A DNA stretch of 44,897 bases from NCBI RefSeq assembly GCF_001667925.1, contig NZ_LZJR01000091.1:1-44897 (forward strand). The letters are read 5' to 3'. Positions within the stretch are counted from its first letter, which is position 1. Each line of letters starts with the position of its first letter. This document shows positions 10,306 through 21,649 of the stretch, one piece after another. Made by a program: the position numbers and the translations under genes. The notes below the pieces were generated by a model that was not told where the DNA came from, searched no databases, and worked only from the letters and a program-made list of their open reading frames with translations. The DNA is from Mycobacterium sp. E2479 (GTDB lineage: Bacteria > Actinomycetota > Actinomycetes > Mycobacteriales > Mycobacteriaceae).

Positions 10306-13236
10306 ATGAGCTCAGAAGACTACCCGCGCGCCCCGTTCATGGCGCGTTCGATCCGCAAGCTTGCGATACTGATCATCTTGGCATGGGTGGCGCTGACTCT
10401 GGTTGTGACCTTTGGGGTCCCGTCGCTCGAGCACGTCGGTCAGGAGCACTCCGTACCACTGGCTCCCCAGGACGCACCGGCGGTGCAGGCCATGAAGCGC
10501 ATGGGCAAGGACTTCAAGGAGTCCGATTCGGACAGCTTCGCGATGATCGTGCTCGAGGGACAGCAGCCCCTCGGCGAGGATGCGCATACTTACTACGCCG
10601 AACTGGTTCGCAAGCTCAAAGCCGATCCGCAGCATATCGAGCATGTGCAGGATTTATGGGGAGATCGACTTACACAGGCGGGTGCCCAGAGTCCCGATGC
10701 CAAGGCCGCATATGTCCAAGTGAACCTGGCCGGCAACCAGGGTACGACCTTGGGGCAGGATTCCGTGGCGGCGGTACGGAACATCATTGATCGGACACCG
10801 CCGCCCCCAGGCGTTCGGACCTATGTCACCGGTCCGTCGGCGCTCATCTCCGATATGCAGAACGCCGGTAACAGATCAATTTTGAAGATGACCATTATCG
10901 GCGCCGTGATTATTTTCACGGTATTGCTTTTTGTCTACCGTTCGGTTGTTACCGTGATCGTGTTGCTGGTCACGGTCGGCATCGAGGTATTTGCCGCGCG
11001 CGGAATTATCGCATTTCTCGGCGACAACAACTTAGTCGCTCTCTCCACATTCGCCATCAACTTGCTGGTGGCCCTCGCCATGGCGGCGGGAACAGACTAC
11101 GGAATCTTCTTTTTCGGCCGTTATCAAGAGGCGCGCCAGGCCGGCGAGGATCGTGAAAGGGCCTATTACAGCACCTACCGCGGAGTTGCCCCCGTTGTTT
11201 TGGGTTCGGGCTTGACGATCGCGGGGGCGATGTTGTGCTTGAGCTTCACTCGAATGCCCATATTCCAAACCATCGGTGTCCCATGCGCGGTGGGCATGTT
11301 CCTATCCGTTGCGATCGCACTGACCTTGGTGCCCGCGGTTCTCGTCGTGGGAGGTAGGTTCGGACTCCTAGACCCGAAGCGGATGCTTGGATACGGTCGA
11401 TGGCGCCGCATCGGTACCGCGATTGTCCGATGGCCCGCGCCCATTCTCGTGGCGACGGTCACCATCGCGCTTGTCGGTCTCGTGACTCTGCCGGGTTACA
11501 AAACAAGCTACAACGACCGGCTCTACATACCCAAAGATATTCCGGCCAATGTAGGGTACGCGGCCGCGGACCGTCACTTCTCCCAGTCCCGGATGATGCC
11601 CGAGATCCTGATGATTGAATCGAATCACGATCTTCGCAATCCGGCCGACTTTCTCTTGTTGCACAAGCTTGCCAAAGCAGTTTTCCGCGTTCCGGGTATC
11701 TCTCGGGTGCAGGGAGTGACCCGACCCGAGGGAACGCCGATTGAGCACACGTCAATACCGTTTCTGATAAGCCTGCAGAACGCGACAATGCTACAAAACA
11801 TGAAGTACATGAAATTACGTACCGATGACATGCTCAAGCAGGCTGAAATGATGAACCAGCAGATCGCGATCATGAAGCGGCTGTACGAGCTGCAGAAAGA
11901 CATCACGGCGACTACGCATCACTCGATCGGGACGACGCGAGAAATGCAGCTCGTTGTTCATGACCTAAGAGATCACGTTTCGGACTTCGAGGACATGTGG
12001 CGGCCGCTCCGTAGTTATTTCTACTGGGAAAAGCACTGCTACGACATCCCAATATGTTTTTCGCTCAGATCAATTTTCGATACGCTCGACGGCGTAGACG
12101 AGCTGACCGACAAGATGGACAATCTCGTCAATGTAGACCTTTCCCAGATGGACGTGCTGTTGCCGCAGCTGCTCGAGCAATTCCCGCCAATGATTGAAAT
12201 GGCGGAGAGCGCGCACACGATGATTTTGACAATGCACAGCACCATGGCCGGGACCTTCAGCATGATGGACGATTCGACCGACAAGGTCACCGCCATGGGA
12301 GAAGCGTTCGACGCGGCCAAGAACGATGATTCGTTTTTCTTGCCGCCTGAAGTCTTCCAGAACGAAGACTTCAAGAAGGCGATGAACTCGTTCTTGTCTC
12401 CGGACGGCAAAGCGGCTCGATTCATCATTTCGCATGTGGGAGATCCGGCGACACCTGAGGGCATAGCGCGAATCGATAAAATAAAGAATGCGGCCCAGGA
12501 GGCGCTCAAAAACACACCCCTTGAAGACGCCAAGATCTATCTTGCCGGCACGGCATCGACCTTCAAAGATTTTCACGACGGGGCAAAATACGATCTGTAT
12601 ATCGCTGGGATTGGTGCGCTCTGCCTTATTTTCATCATCATGCTCGTCCTCACCCGGAGTTTCGTGGCCGCCTTGGTGATCGTGGGCACGGTGGCGCTAT
12701 CCCTCGGGGCATCGTTCGGACTCTCGGTACTGATATGGCAGGACATCCTCGGTATCAAGCTGCACTGGATGGTGCTTCCGATGTCTGTGATCGTCCTTCT
12801 GGCGGTCGGGTCTGACTACAACCTGCTGCTGGTGTCCCGGATGAGAGACGAGATAGCCGCCGGAATCAATACCGGCATCATCCGCGCGATGGGCGGCACC
12901 GGCAAGGTCGTGACGAACGCGGGCCTGGTGTTCGCATTCACCATGGCCTCCATGGTCTTCAGCGACCTGCAGATCATCGGTCAGGTCGGAAGCACGATCG
13001 GCCTGGGCCTGCTGTTCGACACTCTGATCGTGCGTTCATTCATGACGCCATCAATCGCCGCGCTGCTCGGACGCTGGTTCTGGTGGCCGCAGCTAGTTCG
13101 TCCACGCCCGGCCAGCCGAATGCTTCGTTCGCTGCCACCGCGGCCGGTCGTGCGCGAACTGCTCGGGGAGAAGTTCGGTGGCGACGATGCGGTGACCGCC
13201 CCGATCCCGAGGCCTTCGAGGCTTCCGTCCTACTAG
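10306..13236 (+). CDS. MmpL family RND transporter, second of a tandem pair (MmpL4-like)
   Basis: A close paralogue of the preceding MmpL with the same twelve-helix RND layout. From the chosen start it is 976 aa. The TM4 relay pair is D264-Y265 (AGTDYG), and a second GSDYN pair lies in TM10. The periplasmic coiled-coil insertion and the block around [20 protein letters not shown] are nearly identical in both copies, while the coiled coils themselves differ. The start at 10306 ([10 protein letters not shown]) aligns with the first MmpL. An in-frame ATG at 10279 overlaps the upstream stop as TAATG and is a good alternative (985 aa). Two MmpL genes after one MmpS is the arrangement of GPL loci (mmpL4a/mmpL4b, also called tmtpA/B), where both are needed for export. 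Which copy corresponds to a or b was not decided. Confidence 0.95.
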   Translation: MSSEDYPRAPFMARSIRKLAILIILAWVALTLVVTFGVPSLEHVGQEHSVPLAPQDAPAVQAMKRMGKDFKESDSDSFAMIVLEGQQPLGEDAHTYYAELVRKLKADPQHIEHVQDLWGDRLTQAGAQSPDAKAAYVQVNLAGNQGTTLGQDSVAAVRNIIDRTPPPPGVRTYVTGPSALISDMQNAGNRSILKMTIIGAVIIFTVLLFVYRSVVTVIVLLVTVGIEVFAARGIIAFLGDNNLVALSTFAINLLVALAMAAGTDYGIFFFGRYQEARQAGEDRERAYYSTYRGVAPVVLGSGLTIAGAMLCLSFTRMPIFQTIGVPCAVGMFLSVAIALTLVPAVLVVGGRFGLLDPKRMLGYGRWRRIGTAIVRWPAPILVATVTIALVGLVTLPGYKTSYNDRLYIPKDIPANVGYAAADRHFSQSRMMPEILMIESNHDLRNPADFLLLHKLAKAVFRVPGISRVQGVTRPEGTPIEHTSIPFLISLQNATMLQNMKYMKLRTDDMLKQAEMMNQQIAIMKRLYELQKDITATTHHSIGTTREMQLVVHDLRDHVSDFEDMWRPLRSYFYWEKHCYDIPICFSLRSIFDTLDGVDELTDKMDNLVNVDLSQMDVLLPQLLEQFPPMIEMAESAHTMILTMHSTMAGTFSMMDDSTDKVTAMGEAFDAAKNDDSFFLPPEVFQNEDFKKAMNSFLSPDGKAARFIISHVGDPATPEGIARIDKIKNAAQEALKNTPLEDAKIYLAGTASTFKDFHDGAKYDLYIAGIGALCLIFIIMLVLTRSFVAALVIVGTVALSLGASFGLSVLIWQDILGIKLHWMVLPMSVIVLLAVGSDYNLLLVSRMRDEIAAGINTGIIRAMGGTGKVVTNAGLVFAFTMASMVFSDLQIIGQVGSTIGLGLLFDTLIVRSFMTPSIAALLGRWFWWPQLVRPRPASRMLRSLPPRPVVRELLGEKFGGDDAVTAPIPRPSRLPSY

Positions 13237-13288
13237 GCCGGGCTGCCGCGGAGCGCTCACTCCAACGCCGGGTGGCCGACCATCCGTG

Positions 13289-14602
13289 TCAGCCGGCGAC
13301 CGCTCCGGGCTCGAAGTAGGGTGCACCGTATTCGGTGATCGGTTCGAAACCGCGCTTGCGCGCTTTCTCGGCGGCCTTGCGGATCAGCGCATAGATTCCG
13401 ACGAACGCCGCGTGATCGGTCATCACGAACGGTGTCAGCAGGCGGTTGTGCACCAGTGAGAAAGCCACACCACTCGCCGGATCGGTCCAGCCGAGCGAAC
13501 CACCCAGGCCGACGTGGCCGAAGCCGGGCATCACACCCCCGATCGGCAGGCTGTGGTAGCCCAGGTGGAAAGCCAAGGGCACGTAGAGGTTTCGGTCCGG
13601 GCGCAGGCTGCGCTCCCCCGTCAGTCCCGCAACCAGCTGGCGGGAGAGGAATCGGGTGCCGTCAACCTCGCCGCCATTGGCGATCGCGCCGTACATCCGG
13701 GCCAGCCCGCGCGCCGTCACAACGCCATTGGCAGCCGGGATCTCCGCGTCCAGCAGCGGGACATCGCCTTGAACGGCGGCCATCAGGCCCTTGAAATACA
13801 TCGACCGGTACGCGCCCGAAAGCTCGTTGGCGACCTTGCGCGTCACGTAGCCCAGAACGGGGTTTCCGATCATGTTTTGCGGGCAGATGATCTCGGCGAC
13901 CCGGGTCGGCGCCTCAGCCGGCGGCCGGCCGAGGTGCAGGCCGTCGGTGTCCAACGGCTGGGCGAGCTCCTCGCGGATCAGCGTGCCCATGCCCTTGCCT
14001 GTCACCGCTCGGCCCAGGCCGGACATCAGCCACCCGAAGGTCAGCGCATGATATGCCGATTTGCCCAGCAGCCGGCCGGGAGCCGCCGCGGCCAGCTTTT
14101 CCTCCATCACGACGTGATCGAGCAGTTCATCCATGGTGGCGCCGCGCAGGCCCGACAGGCCGGCCTGGTGTCGCATCACCTGCCGCACGGTCATGTCTGC
14201 CTTGCCGTTGGCAGCGAACTCGGGCCAGTACTCGGCAACGGGAGCTTCGTAGTCGATCAGCCCTCGATCCGCAAGCCGGTGAATGACCGTGGCGGCCATC
14301 CCCTTGGTCGCCGAGAAAACCATCGGCGCGGTGTCCGCCGTCCATGGCCGTTGTCCGCCCCGGTCGGCCCACCCCGTCCAGACGTCCACGACCGGTTGGC
14401 CGTCGAGATACACGGCCAGCGCGCCGCCGCCGAAACGACGGGCGGGGAACATGCTGGAAAAACTGCGAACGACGCATCCGAAGTGTGAGTCCGCCGCGCC
14501 GGACACACGGTGACCTGCGTCAAGGTCATCGTGGACAGGGACCGCGCGGCGATCGACTCGGGTTTCCACCGTCACATTTTCGAATTTACTTGGATTACAC
14601 AC
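13289..14602 (-). CDS. lipL: Beta-lactamase-family esterase/lipase LipL
   Basis: Serine hydrolase of the class C beta-lactamase/esterase fold, ortholog of Rv1497 (about 429 aa); it hydrolyses short esters in M. tuberculosis. Of the 437 aa here, the catalytic SxxK is S97-A-T-K100 (VFSATKGM), the tyrosine motif is Y184 in KSAYHALTFG, and a C-terminal GHVGLGGS supplies the HxG-like third motif. No signal peptide is visible. The GTG at 14602 is the longest start. A GTG at 14575 (VTVETRVD) is closer to the H37Rv protein start as I remember it, and neither has a strong ribosome site. It lies 35 nt downstream of meaB and probably shares its transcript. It is convergent with the mmpL genes, 52 nt apart, and marks the boundary between conserved core and the NRPS/mmpL region. 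Confidence 0.92.
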   Translation of the reverse strand: MCNPSKFENVTVETRVDRRAVPVHDDLDAGHRVSGAADSHFGCVVRSFSSMFPARRFGGGALAVYLDGQPVVDVWTGWADRGGQRPWTADTAPMVFSATKGMAATVIHRLADRGLIDYEAPVAEYWPEFAANGKADMTVRQVMRHQAGLSGLRGATMDELLDHVVMEEKLAAAAPGRLLGKSAYHALTFGWLMSGLGRAVTGKGMGTLIREELAQPLDTDGLHLGRPPAEAPTRVAEIICPQNMIGNPVLGYVTRKVANELSGAYRSMYFKGLMAAVQGDVPLLDAEIPAANGVVTARGLARMYGAIANGGEVDGTRFLSRQLVAGLTGERSLRPDRNLYVPLAFHLGYHSLPIGGVMPGFGHVGLGGSLGWTDPASGVAFSLVHNRLLTPFVMTDHAAFVGIYALIRKAAEKARKRGFEPITEYGAPYFEPGAVAG

Positions 14603-14637
14603 CTGGCAGGAGCGTAATCAGATTGTTTATCTATCCG

Positions 14638-15627
14638 TTATTCTGACGCTACCGATAATATTTGCTGGGCCGCCAGTGCGGGGGTCAACTCCCCTGCCTT
14701 GACCCGCGCTTCGATGTCGGCACGCATCTTGCGCACCTTCGGGTTGGACAACAGTCGGTCCAGCACCGTGTCCCGTACCATCTGCCAGGTCCAGTCGACC
14801 AGCTGGGCCCGGCGGCGCGCCTCGAATTCCCCGGCCTCGTTCAAGACCTGCCGATGACGTTCGATGGTGTCCCACAATTCCTCGAGGCCGGTTCCCTCGA
14901 TCGCGCTCATCGTGAGAACGGGCGGCCGCCAAAGTGTTTCACGCGGATGTATCAACCGGATCGCCCCGGACAGCTCGCGCGCCGCCGACCGAGCTTCGGC
15001 GAGATGGTCCCCGTCGGCCTTGTTCACCACGACGACATCGGCCAGCTCCAGCACACCTTTTTTGATGCCCTGGAGCTGGTCGCCGCCGCGCGCCAGCGTC
15101 AGCAACACGAACGTGTCCACCATGTTCGCCACGGTCACCTCGGACTGACCGACCCCGACGGTCTCGATCAGGATCACGTCAAACCCGGCGGCCGCCAGCA
15201 GGACCGCGGTTTCGCGGGTGGCCTTCGCCACCCCGCCCAGGGTGCCCGACGTGGGCGAGGGCCGAATGTATGCATTCGGATGCATGGCCAGGCGCGCCAT
15301 CCGGGTCTTGTCACCCAGGATCGAGCCGCCGGTGCGAGTCGACGACGGGTCGACGGCCAACACCGCCACCCGATGGCCCAGTTCGATCAGATGCATGCCG
15401 AGGGCCTCGATGCAGGTGGACTTGCCCACCCCGGGAATCCCGGTGATGCCGACCCGATACGCGTCACCGGCGTCCGGCGTCAGCTCCAGCAGCAGCTGCT
15501 GAGCCTTCTCGCGATGGTCGGCCCGCGTGGACTCCAGCAGCGTGATGGCCCGCGGCAACACCGAGCGGTCGCCGTTGCGAACCGCCTCGGCCAACTGCTC
15601 GACGGAGTCCTTTCGTTTGGAAGCCAT
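14638..15627 (-). CDS. meaB: Methylmalonyl Co-A mutase-associated GTPase MeaB
   Basis: G3E-type P-loop GTPase that chaperones methylmalonyl-CoA mutase. It protects the mutase, gates loading of adenosylcobalamin and helps eject damaged cofactor. The 329 aa contain Walker A GIPGVGKST (63-71), the switch region VDPSSTRTGGSILGDKTRM, the ETVGVGQSE Walker B region and NKAD for guanine recognition, followed by a helical dimerisation arm. Its ATG at 15627 directly abuts the mutB stop codon (TAA-ATG), so it is the third gene of a mutA-mutB-meaB operon. In M. tuberculosis the mazE4-mazF4 pair lies between mutB and meaB (Rv1494-Rv1495); here nothing separates them. Confidence 0.97.
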   Translation of the reverse strand: MASKRKDSVEQLAEAVRNGDRSVLPRAITLLESTRADHREKAQQLLLELTPDAGDAYRVGITGIPGVGKSTCIEALGMHLIELGHRVAVLAVDPSSTRTGGSILGDKTRMARLAMHPNAYIRPSPTSGTLGGVAKATRETAVLLAAAGFDVILIETVGVGQSEVTVANMVDTFVLLTLARGGDQLQGIKKGVLELADVVVVNKADGDHLAEARSAARELSGAIRLIHPRETLWRPPVLTMSAIEGTGLEELWDTIERHRQVLNEAGEFEARRRAQLVDWTWQMVRDTVLDRLLSNPKVRKMRADIEARVKAGELTPALAAQQILSVASE

Positions 15628-17889
<2,262 letters not shown>

Positions 17890-17894
17890 CGTAA

Positions 17895-19772
17895 CTACGC
17901 CCCCAGCCTCGTGAGCAGATCCGACAGAGCTTCGACCGCATTGATTTTCGCGGTCAGGAACTGGTCCGGTTGGTGTTCGGCGTCGGCCACGGCTTTTTCG
18001 GGCCCGGCCAGACAGACCCACGAGACACCCGCGCCGCGGGCCGCCTGTACGACGCCCGAGGCCTCCTTTTGGTAGCGCTTGTCGGTGCCGCAGACGACGG
18101 CCGACGTCGGCGACCCCGCGTGCAACACCGCTGATGCGACACCGTCGGCATCGACCGTTCCCGGGTTGATGGCCTCGATGCCGCCGGAAGCCAACAGATT
18201 CGAAGCGAATGTCGCGCGGATGTTGTTCTCGGCCAAGGGGCCCAGCGGCAGCAGCAAAACCTGGGGCCGGGATCCGGTGCGGGCCAGGTACGCGTCCGAG
18301 CGGTCCCGCAGCTTCTCGAACTCCGCGGCGTACCGCACCAGGTTTCCGGAAGCGAGCGGCGAGTACGTCGAGTCGCTGTGCGGCAGAGGAGCTTCGGCGA
18401 GGTTCGGGAATTCGTTGACACCGGTGATCGCGGTCCTGCGATGCGCGATGTCGTCGTTGCGGCGGGCGGTTACCTCGGCGATCTGGCCGACGATGAGGTC
18501 GCGGGCCTTCGTGAATCCGCCGTGCGACTCGATAGCCTGGAAATGCTCCCAGGCCCGCTCGGCCAGGCGCCGGGTGAGGTCCTCCACGAACCAGGAGCCA
18601 CCGGCCGGGTCCAACACACGACCCACATGTGACTCCTCGAGAAGCAACAGCTGGGTGTTGCGTGCGATGCGACGGGCGAAACTCGTTGCTACGCCCGGGA
18701 ATCCACCGTCGATCGCGACGTCGAACGGGAATACCAGCAACGAGTCGGCGCCGCCGACGCCGGCGCCGAAAGCGGCCAGGGTGCAACGCAGCATGTTCAC
18801 CCACGGGTCGCGCTGGGTCATCATCGGCAGCGACGTCTCGGCGTGGACCACGGCCGCGCCGGCGTCCGGCTCGCCGACGACTTCGGCCACCCGCGCCCAA
18901 AGATTGCGCGCGGCGCGGAACTTGGCGATCGTCATGAACTGGTCGTCATCGGCGGCGAACCGGAAGCTGATCTGCCGCAACGCCTCGCCGATGGACAACC
19001 CCGATTCGGTGAGCACCCGCAGGTAACTCACCCCGGCCCCGACACCGGCGGCGAGCTCCCACGTCGCGTTGGCACCGAGGTTGTGGAACGCGGGCCCGTC
19101 GACGGTGATCGCACGCACGCCGGTGTGACCGGCGGCGCGCTTGGCCACCGCGATCACATCTTCGATCGTCGGCGCGGGCCGTCCACTGTACGCCGCGCTC
19201 AGCGGATCGCCGCCCAGGTCGATTGACAACGTGGCGCGCTGATCGGGTTCCACCCCCTCCGCCAGCGCAAGCACCACGTCGCTGGCGGCCGGATAGTCGG
19301 CGCCGGCTTCCAGGATCAGTGGGGCCATGCTCAGATAGACATCCTCGAGCGTCTCCCCCAGCTGATCGGGCGCCACGCCCGATTCCCCGATCCGCAGGAT
19401 CACGGCGCTGGCCCCGTTGCCGAGCGCTTCCAGCACCGCGGAGTTCACGTCCTTTGCCGCGACGCCGGGCACCGGGGTGGCCGGGAAGGCCTCGGCGACC
19501 TTCCAGCCGGACTTGACGTCCCGCAACGGGTCGCCGCCGCGCACATAGGGCCACTCGCCCGGCAGCGGCGGTTCTGGCAGTTCGTCGAGCGCGGTGTAGA
19601 GCGCGCGGATCGCGATTCCGTCATACGTCTGGGTTTCCAGGAGCCGCTCGGGCGCGTCCCCCAACTGCCCGAGGTCTTTCCTGGTGCTTTTGGCCAGCAC
19701 ACCGGCGACCGCACTGCGCCAACGCCCGCGAACCTGTTCTAGGTCCGCGAGCTCGGGTACATCAATGGACAC
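17895..19772 (-). CDS. mutA: Methylmalonyl-CoA mutase small subunit
   Basis: Non-catalytic partner that forms the alpha-beta mutase with MutB. Of 625 aa, the N-terminal barrel half resembles MutB ([40 protein letters not shown]). The C-terminal flavodoxin-like domain (about 490-625) lacks the DxHxxG cobalamin motif, as expected for this subunit. The start is GTG 19772, preceded by GGGAG at about 8 nt. It is the first gene of mutA-mutB-meaB(-lipL). Upstream lie 179 nt shared with a divergent membrane-protein gene. I saw no cobalamin riboswitch there. Confidence 0.97.
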   Translation of the reverse strand: MSIDVPELADLEQVRGRWRSAVAGVLAKSTRKDLGQLGDAPERLLETQTYDGIAIRALYTALDELPEPPLPGEWPYVRGGDPLRDVKSGWKVAEAFPATPVPGVAAKDVNSAVLEALGNGASAVILRIGESGVAPDQLGETLEDVYLSMAPLILEAGADYPAASDVVLALAEGVEPDQRATLSIDLGGDPLSAAYSGRPAPTIEDVIAVAKRAAGHTGVRAITVDGPAFHNLGANATWELAAGVGAGVSYLRVLTESGLSIGEALRQISFRFAADDDQFMTIAKFRAARNLWARVAEVVGEPDAGAAVVHAETSLPMMTQRDPWVNMLRCTLAAFGAGVGGADSLLVFPFDVAIDGGFPGVATSFARRIARNTQLLLLEESHVGRVLDPAGGSWFVEDLTRRLAERAWEHFQAIESHGGFTKARDLIVGQIAEVTARRNDDIAHRRTAITGVNEFPNLAEAPLPHSDSTYSPLASGNLVRYAAEFEKLRDRSDAYLARTGSRPQVLLLPLGPLAENNIRATFASNLLASGGIEAINPGTVDADGVASAVLHAGSPTSAVVCGTDKRYQKEASGVVQAARGAGVSWVCLAGPEKAVADAEHQPDQFLTAKINAVEALSDLLTRLGA

Positions 19773-19951
19773 CGATTGCTCCCTTTTCCCAGCATTTGGG
19801 CTACAACTCCGGGGATACCACTTAGCTACTGAGGCTAATTGATGACCGCTCGTCGCTAAAACCGCCAGGTGCGGAAAGCGTTCCCGATTTCCGGTGAAAC
19901 ACCACCCGGGGGAAACCGCTTATTCATCTGTGCCCCGTACCCTAGGAAGGC

Positions 19952-20719
19952 GTGACGGGTTCCGCCACCAGCAAAATCACCGAAACGCTCCGCGATGTCG
20001 GCTGCGCCATCGGCTCCGCCGCGCGAGGCGTGTCCCGGTCGCGGATCGCCTGGACAGTGGTGGGCATCACAGCGCTGGTGGTGCTGGCATCGTGGCTGCC
20101 GCTGCCTTCGCCCGTGCAGATGCGTGACTGGGCGCAGTCCGTCGGACCGTGGTTTCCACTGGCGTTCCTGGTCGCCCACATCCTTGTGACGGTGGTGCCC
20201 ATCCCGCGTACGGCGTTCACGCTGGCGGCCGGACTGCTGTTCGGCCCTCTGCTGGGTGTCACCATCGCGGTGGCCGCCAGCACCGCGAGCGCGATGATCG
20301 CGATGCTGCTGGTGCGCGCACTCGGGTGGCGGCTTAACCGGTTGGTGCGCCACCGATCGATCGACACCGTGGAACAGCGCCTGCGACAACGCGGCTGGCT
20401 GGCCATCTTGTCGCTGCGGCTGATTCCCGCGGTGCCGTTCTCGGCGCTCAACTACACCGCGGGGGCATCGAGCGTGCGGGTGCTGCCTTACGCGGTAGCC
20501 ACTCTGGTCGGGTTGCTGCCCGGCACCACAGCCGTGGTGGTTCTCGGCGATGCGCTCGCCGGTCACATCAGCGCGCTGCTGTATCTGGTGTCGGCGGTCA
20601 CCAGCGCTCTGGGCCTGACGGGGCTGATCATCGAGATCCGGCACTTCCGCAGGCACCACCGCCGGGCGCACCGTCCCCTCGACGAGAAGCCTTCCCCGGA
20701 GCCGGCCACCGTCGGTTGA
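19952..20719 (+). CDS. TVP38/TMEM64 (VTT domain) family membrane protein
   Basis: Integral membrane protein of the DedA/VTT superfamily, ortholog of Rv1491c; its transported or scrambled substrate in mycobacteria is unknown. The 255 aa show about five to six hydrophobic segments (about 33-50, 66-85, 88-125, 150-165, 175-195, 205-230). The family signature LRLIPAVPFSALNYTAG sits near residues 153-170 and is preceded by a charged amphipathic stretch (RLNRLVRHRSIDTVEQRL). The GTG start at 19952 is supported by AGGAAGG just upstream. It is divergent from mutA. The cytosolic C-terminus is basic with a His/Arg cluster. Family membership is clear from the motif; function is not inferable from this sequence. 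Confidence 0.93.
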   Translation: MTGSATSKITETLRDVGCAIGSAARGVSRSRIAWTVVGITALVVLASWLPLPSPVQMRDWAQSVGPWFPLAFLVAHILVTVVPIPRTAFTLAAGLLFGPLLGVTIAVAASTASAMIAMLLVRALGWRLNRLVRHRSIDTVEQRLRQRGWLAILSLRLIPAVPFSALNYTAGASSVRVLPYAVATLVGLLPGTTAVVVLGDALAGHISALLYLVSAVTSALGLTGLIIEIRHFRRHHRRAHRPLDEKPSPEPATVG

Positions 20720-20804
20720 TCACGCCTTCGCCCGAGCGGCGGTGAATCGTGACGGCGGCGGCACCGCGCTCAGCTGCCGCACATCCCGCGTGCAGGATAA
20801 GAAG

Positions 20805-21287
20805 GTGTCACGAGATCGATCGTCGTTTCCCACCAAGGTCGCCGGACGACTGCTGCGCTCGCGCCGCCTCGTGCGCGCACCGATCTGGATCTACAAAGCC
20901 CGCGCGGGCGCGCTGTTCGGTTCGCGCATCCTGCTGCTCGAGCACACCGGCCGCAAGTCAGGATTGTCGCGCTATGCGGCGCTGGAGGTCATCGACCACT
21001 CCCGGCCCGATATCTACGTCGTCGCCTCGGGCTTCGGCCGAAAAGCCCAGTGGTTCCGCAACATCGAAGCCAATCCCCGGGTGCGCGTCTACGCCGGCAG
21101 CAAGGCGCCCGAAACCGCGACCGCGCGAGTGCTGACCACCTCGGAGGCGGATCGCATTCTGGCCGCCTACCGAACCCGTCACCCGAAAGCGTGGGAGCGG
21201 ATGCGCCCGGTGCTGGAAGGCACACTCGGCGCCCCGATCACCGACAGCGATGTTCCGCTGCCGCTGGTTGAATTGCGCCTGGACTAG
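20805..21287 (+). CDS. Nitroreductase/deazaflavin (F420)-dependent oxidoreductase family protein (Ddn-like)
   Basis: Small split-beta-barrel protein of the Ddn/Rv3547 type; relatives bind cofactor F420 and reduce quinones or nitro compounds. The 160 aa contain the family hallmarks HTGRKSGLSRYAALEV (about 45-60), DIYVVASGFGRKAQWFRNIEANPRVRVY (about 69-96), and the C-terminal RTRHPKAWERMRP. The first Arg/Lys-rich helix ([20 protein letters not shown]) may be membrane-associated as in Ddn. I prefer GTG 20805 because AGGA lies 8 nt upstream; GTG starts at 20790 and 20742 are also in frame and would add 5 or 21 residues. It ends convergently with the DoxX-like gene and the two stop codons share CTAG. 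Exact substrate unknown. Confidence 0.87.
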   Translation: MSRDRSSFPTKVAGRLLRSRRLVRAPIWIYKARAGALFGSRILLLEHTGRKSGLSRYAALEVIDHSRPDIYVVASGFGRKAQWFRNIEANPRVRVYAGSKAPETATARVLTTSEADRILAAYRTRHPKAWERMRPVLEGTLGAPITDSDVPLPLVELRLD

Positions 21288-21640
21288 TTCTGGTCCGGTC
21301 CCTTGATCGTCATCGCCGCGACCAGCGCCAAAAACAGCGCGGCCGGAAGGCCGTTGACGACTTTGTCGCGAACCCGGACATGCGCGCCTACCGCCAGCAC
21401 GAAGTACAACGTCAGCATCGCGGTCGTCAGCCGCGCCAGAGCGGGAAATCGGTTGACCGACAGCAATCCGACCGCGGCGGCCGCCTTGACCACCGGCAAC
21501 ACCGGCCGGATGTTCTCCGGGACGCCCACATCGTCCAGGACCTTCTTGATGGGCGCCACCTGGACGCCGCAGGCTACCGCGTCGGCGGCGTGGAAAACGC
21601 CGAGCGCCGTGTAGGTCTTCGGGGACGTCAACACACTCAT
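21284..21640 (-). CDS. DoxX-like family membrane protein
   Basis: Predicted four-helix membrane protein of 118 aa in the DoxX/DoxD-like superfamily. Hydrophobic stretches are seen at about 10-30, 45-62, 66-86 and 95-112 (for example LTTAMLTLYFVLAVGAH and GLPAALFLALVAAM). The conserved PVVKAAAAVGLL pattern after a Pro-rich linker is typical of the short DoxX-like proteins. It starts 9 nt after the SPFH gene stop, so it is probably the last gene of the nfeD-SPFH-doxX operon. It overlaps the convergent F420-type gene by 4 nt. Molecular role unknown; relatives have been linked to redox or thiol stress complexes in mycobacteria. Confidence 0.88.
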   Translation of the reverse strand: MSVLTSPKTYTALGVFHAADAVACGVQVAPIKKVLDDVGVPENIRPVLPVVKAAAAVGLLSVNRFPALARLTTAMLTLYFVLAVGAHVRVRDKVVNGLPAALFLALVAAMTIKGPDQN

Positions 21641-21649
21641 TCCGCACTC

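Noticed and set aside
13237..13288. Terminator between mmpL and lipL
   Set aside because: No stable inverted repeat is visible in the 52 nt between the convergent genes.
14575..14645. AT-richer stretch between meaB and lipL as an insertion scar
   Set aside because: No inverted or direct repeats or attachment-site structure; too short to support a claim.
17890..18900. N-terminal extension of mutB by 337 codons
   Set aside because: The extension is the opposite-phase shadow of mutA. MutB similarity begins at MTTTAPAVG (17889).
19773..19951. Cobalamin riboswitch before mutA
   Set aside because: The 179-nt region lacks a B12-box-like sequence, and mutase genes in mycobacteria are not usually so controlled.
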